Shown here: piece by piece, positions 32,666-44,161 of the stretch
Layout of the letters: the number at the start of each line of letters is the position of its first letter
Position numbering within the stretch: the first letter of the stretch is position 1
Source of the DNA: Gongronella butleri
Taxonomy: Eukaryota; Mucoromycota; Mucoromycetes; Mucorales; Cunninghamellaceae
Assembly (NCBI GenBank): GCA_025201375.1
Contig: JAIWZP010000033.1
Location: 1 to 64,000 of the forward strand
Direction of reading: 5' to 3'
Length of the DNA: 64,000 bases
Position numbers and translations under genes: made by a program
Notes under the pieces: generated by a model
The model's database searches: none
The model's input: the letters and a program-made list of their open reading frames with translations, nothing else
What the model was told of the DNA's origin: nothing

Positions 32666-33347
32666 ACCAAGATGCTTTATTATGAGTTTACACCTGGGAC
32701 ACCGGTGGGCCTGAGTCCATATTATGTCCCCACTGGTCCGGGACCTGACAGCCGTGGTTCATCATTCCATGACGCAACTTTCATTGGCGGGAAGCTAGGC
32801 TGTAATTTTTTTTCTGGAGGCACAGCAGGCCGGCAACGTCTGAAAAACACACTCTTTGGTTTTTAAAAGGTAAATGTGTAAGCTTTCGTGCAGTGTACGA
32901 TAGGGCAATGTCTCAGGCATTGTAATGACAACGCGCGTCAGATTCTGTCAACTCGGCTTACGTAAAAATGGACTGGCAAAACACGATACTGTATCCTGTT
33001 GTGATTGTGTTGATTTTGGTCAAGCGGCATGATGCATAGCTTTGACCCCTTGTATCACAATTTTTTCTCGGCGTCGTATTGCCTCGCTGCCCGCCGCAAA
33101 ATTGTGCTTTGTGGTGTGTTCCATTCAATGGCATTCAAAACGAAATCGGGTTTCTAACTGGAAACGTCCTCAAAATGCAAAAAGCGTGACGAATTGCATG
33201 GATTCTGTCACGCTGGATTCCTTTCAGTGATTTGGACTTTATTTTTACAGCAAGCATTACAAAATAACAATAAGGAAAGGAGTGAGTGTGAGGATGAAAT
33301 CGAGGTGATGGGGGAGATGGACAAGAGAAGAAATAAAAAAAAACGAC
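32666..33347. other. spacer, no gene seen
   Basis: Between the minisatellite and the kelch/BTB stop codon. A 64-residue frame at 32672-32866 has no recognisable feature. Nothing else noted. Confidence 0.4.
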
Positions 33348-36146
33348 TCAAAACAGCTTTCCGCCAAAGAATGTCTTTTTCTTCTCCTTTTTGCGCTTGT
33401 CCGTATCGGTGTGGTCAAAGGTGTTGTGGCGCGGTGTGGATGGCGGGCTGTTTTCGGCAATGACGTCTGTGGGCATGGAGGAGGACTTTGTCATGTAGGA
33501 TGGGGTGCCCGAGTACGAGTGCTGCATGGACGATGTGGATCCTTGGTAACCCAATGCCGTGGCAGAGCGGCCATTCATCAAAGCCGCGTACGGGTCTTGG
33601 GTACCCGCAGCCGCGTAGCGATCGTAGCGAGTCGACCCGCTGCCGCCGGCCTGTCCGGACACACTAGGCGTACGGCGCGGCACGTATTGTTGCTGGACAG
33701 CGGGCGATTGCTGACGACGCTGCTGCAGCTGTTGCTGCTGTTGGTGTTGCAATTGGATCTGCTGCGATGGCGACAATTGCTGGGTCGACGCTTGCGACGC
33801 TTGCTGTTGCTGTTCCCTCAGTGCCAGTTGATGGTGCAACTGCTGCGCTGAGAAGGACGAATTGCCAACGGACGCCAATGGTGGCTGGTGCGAGCGGCGG
33901 GTCCTGCCGTGGTCGACGGCCGAGTGCGATGGGCTGATCGTGGGCGACAGCGCGTCGGGCGGTGTGGCGGACGCATCCTTGCCCAATTGCGCGTGCTGTT
34001 GCTTGGGCGACCGCGTCGACGCGGAAGCCGCCGCCGCAGCAGCAGCAGAAGCTGCTGACATAGAACCAGAAACGCCGGCAAACGTCGACGCGGACGCGGG
34101 CGGGGACGTGACCGACGACGTGGTGGGCGGATGAGGCTGCTGGATCTGGTGATGAGCGCCGGCCTGGAGCATCTGCTGCTGCTGGATCATCTTTTTCGCG
34201 GCAATCATCATTTTGAGTGCGCGGATCTGAAGACTTGTCTGGTGCGACAGTGCGGCGGTCTCAAAGATGAGCGGCGCCGTTGACATGTTGAGCATCTGAT
34301 GCAATGCGTGCGTTGCAAGCTGCTGAAGGCGGGGCAAGTGGTACATGTCGGCCAAAAGAAGCAATTGTGCAAGGATGTGCGGCTGGTACTGTTGCGCCGT
34401 CAGCAGATTGTCCGTGTAGATGAATTGCAACAGCGCAATGACCACAGGGTACGGATAAGGGAAGAGCATGCTGTGGCTCTTTAGCAGCACAGGCTCAAGA
34501 GATGCCTGCTGATGATGATGCTTTTCCCCATTTTCCATTGGCGTGGGCGGCGAATTGGTCGACGATGTGGGTGGTGGCGTGATCCCATTGTCATTGCCAT
34601 TGCCATTGGTCGCGGTAGTGTTGGTGGTGGTATTCGATGAAGATGGGTGCTGGTTGTTGTGCGTGGCCGACGAGGCGGACGCGGTCGAACGAGGCGTCGA
34701 TGGCGATTGGACATCGTCTTTTGAATTGTTTGCATTGTTGCCATGTTGCTTGGTGCGGCTGCCTTCCAACAATTGGTCAAAGTAGGGCCAGCGCTGGGCA
34801 ACGACGGCCGAATTGATGGGGATCGATTGGTTTTCGCGCGTGATGATGTAGAAATCCGAGACGGCAGGCTCATTGAGCAGCGACAGGCCCATTTCCTGAG
34901 CAAGCGTCGAGCATGTGATGCGCGGCAACTTGTACACGCCAAAGGCCTCGAGATCGACGACGGCCAAATGATCGAAATTGGTCTGGCGATGATTGTAATC
35001 CTCCATGAGGTTGCGGTGCTGGTTGCCAAAGACCAAGAAGCGATTGGTACGTTCGTGCAGCACGCCGCGATTCCATGAGCCCGAGGCCAGCACGGTGCCC
35101 GTTTCGATCTTGCCCCACGTCAACGTGCCCAGGTTCAGCGACCAGATGCTGTACGACTGGCTGGGCTGCGACAGGTACGTGCCGGCCAAAATCAAATGGT
35201 GGCCAAGCGTGTGGCCCGTCGGGAAGCGCAGGCCAGGTGGCATCGACGACCCCGTCATGTATTGCGAGCAATCTTCGACGGACGGATTGTTCCCATTCAT
35301 AAACACAAGCTGCAGCTCGCGACGCACATTGGTGAAATTGTAATTGGTATAGAGATAGATGGGATTCGGCTCGTCCGCTGCCGCCACGGCCGCCGCCGCG
35401 GCTGCGGCTGCTGCGGCTGCGGATGCTGCATTATTGTTGCCATTGCTGTTGGCATTGCCGGTGCCTTGATGGTGATAATCGTCGGCAGCAGCAGCAGCGG
35501 CGGCGGCCAGATTGTCCTTGATGGCCGACGGCAAGCGCGTGCCTGGCGGCGTGGAAATGGCAATGGATCGATAGGCGCCGACCTGCTTTTCAATATCCTT
35601 TACCTGGACCCATTCCCACGAATGCAAGTCCAGAATGTTCAATTCCTGCAGATACGAATTGTTGCCGTCCTGGCCGCCAATGACAATCAATCGGTCGTCC
35701 ATGACCTCGGCGAGATGCGCATAGCGTGCGCGCGGGGCAAAGAGCGACGGATGGATCATCGGACGGCGCCACGTCATGGTGTCAATGTCCAGAATGGCCA
35801 AATCGTCCAAAACACTTAGTCCGTCCATGTCGTCCTTGTTGCTGCTAAGCCGCGCGTACCCCATGCCGCCAAAGATGATGAGTGCGTTGTTGTGCACATT
35901 GGCAGAATGGAAATAGCGTGGCGTCGGCGGCTTGTCCGAGTCGGGCGACGGAATGTGCCGCGTCCACATTTGCGTCTTGACATCCATCACATAAAGCTGG
36001 TTCGTCATTTTGCGTGTCGACACAAGGCGGCCGCCAAACACATAAATGTAATCGCCCGCCATGGTCACCGACGGCCCAACAAGAGGCGGCGGCACCTCGC
36101 CTTTGGACGTTCTCACCTGCGTGATGATGCCCGAGATTGACTGCAT
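33348..36146 (-). CDS. kelch-repeat/BTB protein (Ral2- or Mds3/Pmd1-like)
   Basis: One uninterrupted frame of 932 aa from ATG 36146 (MQSISGIITQVRTSKGEVPP). Residues about 20-430 carry kelch repeats, visible as YIYVFGGRLVS, LIIFGGMGYA and LIVIGGQDGN, each followed by a downstream Trp (MWTRH, TWRRP, WEWVQV), forming a beta-propeller. Around 460-640 is a split BTB/POZ domain (SDFYIITRENQSIPINS, then YPYPVVIALLQFIYTDNL) with a Ser/Thr/Asn-rich insert, and BACK-like helices follow. The C-terminal third is disordered with poly-Ala and poly-Gln and ends in a lysine cluster. Kelch plus BTB proteins of this shape in fungi include Ral2 (Ras activation) and the Mds3/Pmd1 regulators of pH and sporulation. 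I cannot choose between them. A 5'UTR intron ending just before the ATG is possible. Confidence 0.8.
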   Translation of the reverse strand: MQSISGIITQVRTSKGEVPPPLVGPSVTMAGDYIYVFGGRLVSTRKMTNQLYVMDVKTQMWTRHIPSPDSDKPPTPRYFHSANVHNNALIIFGGMGYARLSSNKDDMDGLSVLDDLAILDIDTMTWRRPMIHPSLFAPRARYAHLAEVMDDRLIVIGGQDGNNSYLQELNILDLHSWEWVQVKDIEKQVGAYRSIAISTPPGTRLPSAIKDNLAAAAAAAADDYHHQGTGNANSNGNNNAASAAAAAAAAAAAVAAADEPNPIYLYTNYNFTNVRRELQLVFMNGNNPSVEDCSQYMTGSSMPPGLRFPTGHTLGHHLILAGTYLSQPSQSYSIWSLNLGTLTWGKIETGTVLASGSWNRGVLHERTNRFLVFGNQHRNLMEDYNHRQTNFDHLAVVDLEAFGVYKLPRITCSTLAQEMGLSLLNEPAVSDFYIITRENQSIPINSAVVAQRWPYFDQLLEGSRTKQHGNNANNSKDDVQSPSTPRSTASASSATHNNQHPSSSNTTTNTTATNGNGNDNGITPPPTSSTNSPPTPMENGEKHHHQQASLEPVLLKSHSMLFPYPYPVVIALLQFIYTDNLLTAQQYQPHILAQLLLLADMYHLPRLQQLATHALHQMLNMSTAPLIFETAALSHQTSLQIRALKMMIAAKKMIQQQQMLQAGAHHQIQQPHPPTTSSVTSPPASASTFAGVSGSMSAASAAAAAAASASTRSPKQQHAQLGKDASATPPDALSPTISPSHSAVDHGRTRRSHQPPLASVGNSSFSAQQLHHQLALREQQQQASQASTQQLSPSQQIQLQHQQQQQLQQRRQQSPAVQQQYVPRRTPSVSGQAGGSGSTRYDRYAAAGTQDPYAALMNGRSATALGYQGSTSSMQHSYSGTPSYMTKSSSMPTDVIAENSPPSTPRHNTFDHTDTDKRKKEKKKTFFGGKLF

Positions 36147-37304
36147 CTTTTTGTCGTCGAGGGCCAAAAAAAAAAACAAAGTGTTATGAGACCGTTTTTC
36201 TTTGTGCATATTTTTATGAAATGGAGGCACTCACGGTGAGAGAGTGCGAGCCTGTTCGTCAGTCGAGTAAAAAAGGTGAGAAGCAAGAGGTGAAAAAAGA
36301 AAAAAGGTGAGAAGGCAAAAAAAAAAAAGAAAAAAAGAGCGCCCCGAAAACTTTATTTTCAAATTTGGCAATGCGAGCACGCACGACCATTGCCCCCTCG
36401 TTCTTTCTAGCGGCCGATCTCCATCCAATGACCTCTTAAAACGCAGGAAACGCATCAAACACATGCATAGCAACGAGCTGTTGCCTCATTTTGCTGGCCG
36501 TCTCCTTTTTGTATAAGCTTTATACTTGTTTTCCCGTCGAATCCGGAGTGGGCCAAGACCTTGGCCATGCTTTACGATTGTTCGTGCAACACGTGGTACA
36601 AACACATCTCACGTTTTTTTTTTTTTTTTTTTTCGCTCGACTTGAAGGGTCGCCCAGTCGTCTTCTTTTCGACTTTTTGAAGCACATTTTTCCCTAATCA
36701 AGGGGTAATTTGCCTCTCTTCTTTATTCTGTCACGAACCACGCATTTCAAGGAGCGGAGTGCGCTCGTATTTTGTTTTTTTTAAAATAAAAAAACGAAGA
36801 TGCCTTGACAAGAACAATGGGAAAATCAGCCATGGAGCATGCGCGGCAAGCACAAATGTCTTATTTCCATCATGTGGACGTAGCCCAATGTTGACCCGGA
36901 AGAAAAAATACACGTTACGCAAGTGCAGCAATTCGTCAAAGTGGCTGAAGCCGGCACTAGCGCTTTTTTTTGCGGTTGCACAGAGCTCTCCCCCCCCCCA
37001 TGGTCCCCCATTACGCGCATGCGCGCGCGGCCACGCGACAGCCCAAATGGACACTTTTTGATGCCAATTGACCTCCGACAAGCCCATGGACTTGCAGAAT
37101 TGACGAGCAAATATCACATATTGAGCCCGAAATTGAGTTTTTTTTTCTTTCTTTTTTTCTCATTTCTGGCGTCAAAAGTCAAATGTCTTTTTGATAATGT
37201 CATTTTGAGCTTTCAATGGGGGCAGAAACGTGTGTATTATACATTTACAAAATCAAAAAGGAGGATCTAGTAGGAAAAAGGCTTCTGGGACTTGTTGGAC
37301 TTGT
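36147..37304. other. intergenic, no gene seen
   Basis: Contains the promoter of the kelch/BTB gene and the 3' flank of PFK (both minus). Several long T and A runs (for example 36614-36632) occur. Short frames here have no protein-like features. Confidence 0.45.
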
Positions 37305-39249
37305 TCACTTGGTCGCATGCAATGCCTGAGCCTCGGGCGTGAACAGACCGCGGCCAGCAAGCAGGTCCACCTGGAGAAAGAGAGGGCGGTGAGTAAAAAA
37401 AAAAAAAAGTGTTTTTCCGTGTTTTTGCTTACCAATGGACGATGGACAAACCACCAAGCGTCCTTTGGCTTGCGATTCTTGGTATCTGTTTGGTCGGCGA
37501 GTTTGGTGACGCTCGTGGCACGGATGCCATTGCCGTGGATGCCCATGACGGCGGCCGAGTCGGGCGTGTGGCACAAATCGACAATGGGGACGGCCGTGCT
37601 GGCCGTTTTTGCCTTTTGCAGCGCGTTTTTCGTGTGTTTCTCCATGAAATCGACGGCGTGGTAGCCGAGTGTGGTGGCGCGGATGCGATCGAGCGGCGAC
37701 GGCGCGCCGCCTTGTTGAACATGACCAAGGACGGCGGTGCGCGAGTCAAACAGCGAGTGGCCCTCCTCCTTGAGGATGTTGCTGATGACGTCTGTCGTGT
37801 ACGTGTCGCTGACGGTCTCGTTGCGCAGCAGGATACGGCCCTCGGACCGATCGGCGTCGTCGTCCATGTACAATGCCATCAAATGGTGCACATCCGATTG
37901 AATCCGGTCCAACGAAAGCCGCTCTTCGGGGATGTACACTGCATTGGCTCCAGATGCAAGACCGGCCTCCACAGCAAGGTATCCGGATCGTCCACCCTGG
38001 ACCTCGATACAAAACTTTTGAAAAAAGAAAAGAAAAAAAGTGAGCGCTTTTTGTGAAATCAATCAATAAAAATGACTTACGACGCGACGGCGTGACGACC
38101 GTGCCGACTGAGTGATGGCGTCGCACGAATTGACAATGACATTGAGCGAGGTGTCTGAGCCAAGTGAAAAATTGGTGCCGGGGACATTGTTGGAGACGGT
38201 GGCGGGGATGACACACAAGGGCACGCGCAGCGCAGGGTACTTTTCGCGTGCGTCGTGCAGGTTCACGAGGCTCGCATAGGCCTCGAATCCACCGACAATG
38301 ACCAAACCTTGCAATTTAAAGTGTTGCATCTGGTACGCGACCATGCCAAGGTCAATGGTCTTTTTTGCCGATCCGGGTACGTGTCGATTGGTGCCCAAAT
38401 ACGACCCGCCGACGCCCGTCCAGCCATCCACGTCAATCCAGCTCAATTCGCGCACAGACCCGTTCAAAAGGCCGTCAAAGCCATTGTAAATGGCCACTGG
38501 CACGTGTCCACGACCCAGTGCGTGTCTTGCCACGCTGCGAGTCGCCGCATTCATCCCGCCCGCAGGCGCGCCAACGTGTACAATGCCGATGCGCAGGCGC
38601 TCGTGCGCTGGGAGTTGCTGTGAATGTTGGTTTTCCAAAAACAAGGACGTTGTCGCGTTGTAAATGTCGAGATCAAGACGGAATTGCACGTCGCGCAATT
38701 CCATGGCACGCGCGAAATTCTTGTCCTTGATGGCCTGCGCGACCTGACGCGTCAGAGCCACGGCTTCCACGAGCGGCATCGTCGTCACCTTGTTGCCAGT
38801 GTACCCAATGAGCGGCGACGGCAAGTCCGGCGTCGATTGCAGCACGGCTTCCACGGCCGCCACCGATTGCTGCGTCGCAAGAATGCGGTCAAACGCACAA
38901 GGCGATCCGCCGCGCTGCACATGCCCAAGAATCGTCACGCGCGTGTCCAGCCCAAGCCGCTCCGTCAAGATATTTTTGATCGTGTCCGCCTTGATCGGCG
39001 TCAACGACGTATCCAGCGCACCCTCCGCCACAATGATCACCGTCTTGCGCTTGCCAAGCTCGCGGTGCTTGTGCGCAACATCGCAAATCGCTTGCTCCCA
39101 TTCGCCAGCCGCAGGAGGATGCTCAGGAATAAACACAAAGTCCGCGCCCGTCGCAATCCCAGACATGAGCGCCAGCCATCCGCAATCGCGGCCCATCACC
39201 TCGATAATGAACTAGAAAACAAAGACAAGGGGGGAATAGATGAATGAAT

Positions 39250-39280
<31 letters not shown>

Positions 39281-40641
39281 CTCCTTTCCACTTTTTACCG
39301 CGCGCGAATGCGATGATGCCGTCGTGCCAATCGAGTCGACCATTTCGCACACACGATGCAGGCAAGTCACCGACCCAATGGTAATGTCCGTGCCGGCCAT
39401 GTCATTGTCAATCGACCCGACAAGGCCAACAATCGTCAAATGCGTGAATTGCGCCGCCAAGTCGCTACTGATCCTGTCTATCGCCACTAATTCCTCCAAC
39501 AAGGAACTCCACTCGGAGCGGAAGATGTCTGCGCCCGTCAGACTGCCATCACCTTTTGAAAAAAAAAGAAAGAAAAAAGTGTGTGAGAGATAGAGAAGAG
39601 GCAACTTAAAATAACAAAATAGATTACCTCCGCAGACAATGAGCGAGTCAATGCCATGAGAAACGAGATTGTACGCTGCCTGGAGTCGTCCTTCGCGCGT
39701 CTTGAACGCCATGCACCGCGCAGTGCCAATGGATGTGCCACCCACAGACAACCAGCCACGCACACTCTTCCAATCCATCAGACGAATGTGCTTGCCGCCA
39801 TCAACCAGACCTAAACGGAACGAAAAAAAAAATGAAAAAAAAAGAAAAAGGGCGTCACATGGGCATTGTTGGGGGGGAGGGTAAAGGTTTTTTTTTTTTT
39901 TTTTGCTTATTACCCTGGTAACCCTCGTAGATGCCATACACGTTGCAGCCCTTTGCAATGCCGTAGCGTACGGCGGCGCGAACCACGGGATTCATGCCGC
40001 TGCAATCGCCGCCAGAGGTCAAAACGGCAAACGACTTGACTTTGCCCGCGGGCACGGACGATTGGCGCGATTGCGACGACGCGATCGACGTGGCCGACGA
40101 GTCCGCGGCCGCCAGCGATGCCTGAAGGTCAATCTGCATAGTGGGCTGCGGCGTAAAGTCCACGAGCATCGGGTACGCCGGCCGGCTCGTGAAGATGACG
40201 CGGTTGTTCATCGGATCCATTGCATGCAGCTCAATGGTCTTGCCATCCTTGGGCGACCGGTCCACGTACACCGTGTGTAATTGCTTGAGCGTCGCCTTGA
40301 TCGACTATTTGACAACGAATTGAGTCTTTTTACATTTATTTTCCTCGTTTTTCCTGGGCTTTTACCGACGTGTTGGTGACACGGAACACGAGTGCGGCGT
40401 CTTCCAGTTGTTCCAATGGCTTGCGTTGGTGTTCAACAGCATCGGCACACAGCACAAGCTGCAGCGTCACGTTGGCACTAAAAGCGTCGGTTGTCTCCAG
40501 CACGAGCCACGACACAACGTCCGACTCTTGCCGCAAAACGTGCTTGAATCCGAGCGTCGTGTAAAAATGACGCGTGCTCTCGTACTCTTCGCGCTTGCCC
40601 GTGTGGTACACAATATGTGAGAACCCCTGCGACGACGACAT
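37305..40641 (-). CDS. PFK1: 6-phosphofructokinase
   Basis: About 960 aa in seven exons: 40641-40366, 40304-39914, 39810-39628, 39552-39299, 39211-38081, 38014-37433, 37370-37305. It phosphorylates fructose-6-phosphate with ATP in cytosolic glycolysis. Residues 1-170 form the glyoxalase-like extension found in fungal PFK subunits ([25 protein letters not shown]). The catalytic N-half starts at [18 protein letters not shown] (about 185) with [23 protein letters not shown] (catalytic Asp) and [15 protein letters not shown]. The C-terminal regulatory half starts near [16 protein letters not shown] and includes [13 protein letters not shown] and [15 protein letters not shown]. Length and two-half structure fit the eukaryotic octameric enzyme. 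Yeast has alpha and beta subunits; which one this is I cannot say. Intron 4 carries a 28-nt T run. The last exon is only 66 nt. Confidence 0.93.
39253..39280. repeat. 28-nt T homopolymer inside a PFK intron
   Basis: On the plus strand 28 consecutive T, the longest homopolymer in the window. It sits in the intron between the exons ending at 39299 and starting at 39211, where the minus-strand transcript therefore carries an A run. Confidence 0.9.
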
Positions 40642-40976
40642 TTGACGATAAAATGATGAAAAAAGAGGATGAAACGCCATTTTCTCACACCATTTTTTTT
40701 TAAAAAAAAAACTGGATTGAACCCCCGCGGCGGCGGGGCGAGCACGAACCCCTGCCAGATGCATAAATCCAGCCTTGCGCGAATTGAATAAGAAACACAG
40801 CCTTTTTTTATTTTTTTTTTTACAAAAAATAAAAATAAAAAAAAAGGGCGTTCGCAACAAAGAATGAGTAGAGTACAATGCATGATGATAAAAGAAGAAA
40901 AAGAGGGAAAGAAGGCTAGAGAGAGAGAGGGGGGGTATCCATGAATACATGATGATAAAATAAAAAAAAGGATTGT

Positions 40977-42145
40977 CTATGCGCCAAAGTTTCGATTGAG
41001 CAATTCAAAGGTCATGAAGATGATGGCGCTGGTGGGTGCGCTTCGCAGGACGGTGATACCGCAGCCGCGATAAAAGGCGTTTATGCCGCCTGTTGTATAG
41101 ATTTGGCGTGCAGTCTGAACAAAGGAGCGTTGGCGCTGGGCTCCAAGCACGTCGTCGGTCTGCATGTGTGATTTGATGACATCGACCGGGTACAGCGACG
41201 CATTGTACGCCATGCCACCGAGCGCGCCGCCCAGCATCAGCTCCGTGGGCGCCAAATCGGCCTTTGTCACTAATCGCGACTCGTGCTGCTGCCGCCGCGC
41301 GATAAATTGCGCGCACGTGTACTCGTAGAACCCAAACCAGCACGCGCCGCCACCGGCCTCGCGCAGCATCGTCGCAAGATATCCGCGATAAAACCCTGCG
41401 GCACCGTGTTGACGCATCACCGCCGAAATCACATCCATCGGCCGATGACGCTCGCGCATCACTTGCAATTTGCACTTGACAAGCTCCACGGGCGTCAGCA
41501 CAAACGACGCAATCACCCCAGAAAGCGTGCCCGCAAGCACAAGCTGCGAAAGCGACAGCGGCGGCCGCTCTTCAGGTGAAAGATCGCGCCACGCATCTTG
41601 CTCCTTGCCCGTCATGCTGTATGCACGAATCACTTGCTGTACTTGTCCGTACCCGACAAACAGCGCCGCATTCTCCACCATGGACCCAACAAGTGGCGAC
41701 GCCATGCCCTATCATGGAAAAAAAAAAAGAGAGAAAACGGGGGAAAATGAGCCATTTTTTTTCTTTTTCTCATTTCTTTACCTTGTAAAAGCTCTTGACA
41801 CCCTCGGTCTTGAGCATGTGCATGATGCAATTCATGGGCCCCGAGTACAAAGGGCGGTCCAATGGCTGGGTCTGCAATCGCACCTTGACAGTGTCAAATG
41901 GATATTCGACAAACTTGCCCACAAGGCCCGCCACCTTTTTTAAAAACAAAAGAGAGAGTGAGAATCGGATTGAAATAGGGCCCATTGAAAAAAAAAAAAA
42001 AAAAAAAAAAGAAAGATGTTTTTCTTACCGAGCCAAAGGCAAGGTCGTCCAATTGGCGGCGAAAAGCAGTGCGAGTGTCCTTTACAAACTGCACAGGGGC
42101 TTGGAGCTGCGTCGCGGGCACCGTCGAGGCTTTGGTGGTATCCAT
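40977..42145 (-). CDS. ORT1: mitochondrial ornithine carrier (ORT1/ARG11-like)
   Basis: 333 aa in three exons: 42145-42029, 41934-41782, 41708-40977. Member of the mitochondrial carrier family: three tandem repeats with signatures YPFDTVKVRLQ, TPVELVKCKLQ and YPVDVIKSHMQ, each with FYKG/FYRG-type downstream motifs and six predicted membrane spans. The closest match I recognise is the ornithine/basic amino acid carrier, which exports ornithine from mitochondria for arginine synthesis. Supporting motifs are GMASPLVGSMVENAALF and REAGGGACWFGFYE, with the basic-substrate contact RE. Carnitine or other carriers share parts of this pattern, so the exact substrate is an inference. The N-terminal 45 residues are longer than in the yeast protein. 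Confidence 0.85.
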
Positions 42146-42745
42146 AGCGAGAGAGGGGGGTTGAGGAATAAGCTATCAAAAAAGAAGCAACGCACTACAA
42201 AAGACCCACAGACGAGGTGTTTTCGAGAGAGGGGTTCCTTTATATATGCTGTATTCACTGAAGGAAAGGAAAAAGAGACAAGAGGGATTTAAAAAAAAAA
42301 AAGATCGAGGCTCATGATAAAAAAAAAAAGGGGGGGACCCATTGTGCAATGAGTCACAGCAGCAATCCCCGATTTGCTTGTTTTCCCAAATGCAGCCAGA
42401 GCCGTGAAAATCATCGATCCCAAAGAGAAATTGGACCCAGCCTCGGGTCCCTTTCCTTGCCCAAAAAAGAATCAGGACAGACGGAGAAAATATAAGACGT
42501 GTGCTTTGCGCGATTATGCAAAAAACCTCGCTGAGGCAAAAGAAATAAAAAAGAAAACAAGAAGGCGCGTCTTTTTTTTACTTTTTTTATTTAAGCCGCG
42601 TGAGAATCGAGGATGAACAGGTGCGATATTTTTATTGTATTGTAAAAGGGATGAAATGAAAAAGGGGGGATGCAAGAGAGAAAGAAAAAAAAACAAGCAA
42701 AAAAAATAAAAAAAGAGCTCTAAAAAGGTATCGGGATCAAACGAC

Positions 42746-43928
42746 TTAGGCCGTGGCGGTGTGATCCTCGTGCTCGTATTCAATTTCGACATGTGCGCCC
42801 TTTCTTGATCGCTTGGCACTGCGCGAAGATGTGGCGCCCTTGCGCTTCTTTTTGCTGGGCATGTCGTCGTCATCTTCTTCGTCTTCTTCGTCGCTGTCCT
42901 CCAATTGAAGCTGTTGCTGCTGCTCGTTCTCGTTCTCCCATTCATAGCCGTCCTCCATGTCCTCCACGTCGGATTCTTCAAAGTCCGAGACGAATTCCAC
43001 CTCGCCAAAGTCGCCGTCGTCCTCGTTTTCGTCCTCCAGCTCGGCAAGGCGGTCCATGGCTTCAATGTCCTCCTCGGCTTCCTCCTCGCTCTCATCGTCT
43101 TGAGCGTCGTCCAGATCTTGGTCCAGGATCTTTTGCCAAATCTCTTGGTTCACATTGAGCGGCGCATCGCCATACGACTTGTTCTTCAAACGCTCAATCA
43201 GCTCGGTCTCAATCGACTTTTCAAGACGCGCTGCCGCCTCGGCCTTGCGCTCACGCGTCGTCTCGCGACGCTCAATCTTCTTTTTGATGCCAATCAGCTG
43301 GGGCCGGTCCCTATTTTTGAAAAAAAAAAAGACGTTCAAATTAGGGTCGCGATCTCCAAAAAAAAAAAAAAGGTTCCCTTTGCACTTTTTTTCACTTACT
43401 CTTCCTTGAGTTTCAGCTTGCGCATGCGCATCAAATACTGCGTGATCTTGGTCAGACGCTGCTTGCACTTGTGCTGCAAAAAGCTGGGCCAGTACACAAG
43501 CTCCTTGTCAATCTGAGCAAGCGCTTGCACGTAATTCTTGGATAATTTGTGCTTTTCCCACATCTTGGCTGGCGAGTGCGCACGTTCGGGCGTCTTCATA
43601 TACAAGTAAATGATACCTACAAATGCAGAAACAAGCGGTCAATCGCACATTTTCGCCAAAAAACATCGAAATCAAATTGGCCTTACCCTTCTCTTCACGC
43701 AGCGTCGCATATCGGCTGTTGGCGAGTGGACACGACTGACGATTGCAAAGACCACTGACATTGTACTGGTTGCGACAAAAGTTCGAGACGGCCGTCCTAA
43801 GTAAAGAAAAAAATCGTGGGTCAGGCGCAAAAGCACAAGGTTTAAACGACCCTTCTGCGCACTTACTTGACTTTGTACGAACAAAACTGCTGGTTGATCA
43901 CCTGCCAAATAACTTCGTCCGCCTGCAT
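42746..43928 (-). CDS. MAK16: MAK16, 60S ribosome biogenesis factor
   Basis: 317 aa in four exons: 43928-43867, 43796-43687, 43616-43400, 43310-42746. Starts [20 protein letters not shown], nearly the canonical MAK16 N-terminus. [20 protein letters not shown] follows, with the cysteines thought to bind metal, then [17 protein letters not shown] and [19 protein letters not shown]. The C-terminal third is very acidic (blocks of E/D) and ends in a basic nuclear/nucleolar stretch ([16 protein letters not shown]). It acts in nucleolar 66S pre-ribosomes for 27S rRNA maturation. Its ATG lies 233 bp from that of RXT3 on the opposite strand, so the two may share a divergent promoter. Confidence 0.95.
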
Positions 43929-44039
43929 ATCGAGAGGTAAAAACGAGAGAGAAGGAAGAAAAAAGGAAAGAGGAAAAAAAAAAAAAAAAGGGAAAAAGGA
44001 TGGTGAGCCGTGATAAGCCACCGTCACGCAGCGCGGGCA

Positions 44040-44066
44040 CGCCGGACTCGAATTCAAGGTCCGGCG
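44040..44066. promoter_or_regulatory. perfect 8-bp inverted repeat between MAK16 and RXT3
   Basis: Arms CGCCGGAC (44040-44047) and GTCCGGCG (44059-44066) enclose an 11-nt spacer containing TCGAATTC. It lies 112 bp upstream of MAK16 and 96 bp upstream of RXT3. A dimeric transcription-factor site of CGG/CCG type, or a hairpin in the RXT3 leader, are both possible. Confidence 0.35.
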
Positions 44067-44161
44067 CGATATAAAATGAAGGGTGCCCCTCACCCCAATT
44101 TCCGCCCTTTGTCTCTTTTTTCACATAACCCCCCCCTTTTTTGCCCTTTTTCACATATACA

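Noticed and set aside
43980..44070. Possible tRNA gene around the CGCCGGAC…GTCCGGCG hairpin
   Set aside because: The sequence contains a TCGAATTC string like a T-arm, but the loop is 11 nt, no acceptor stem pairs, and no D-arm or anticodon arm can be drawn.
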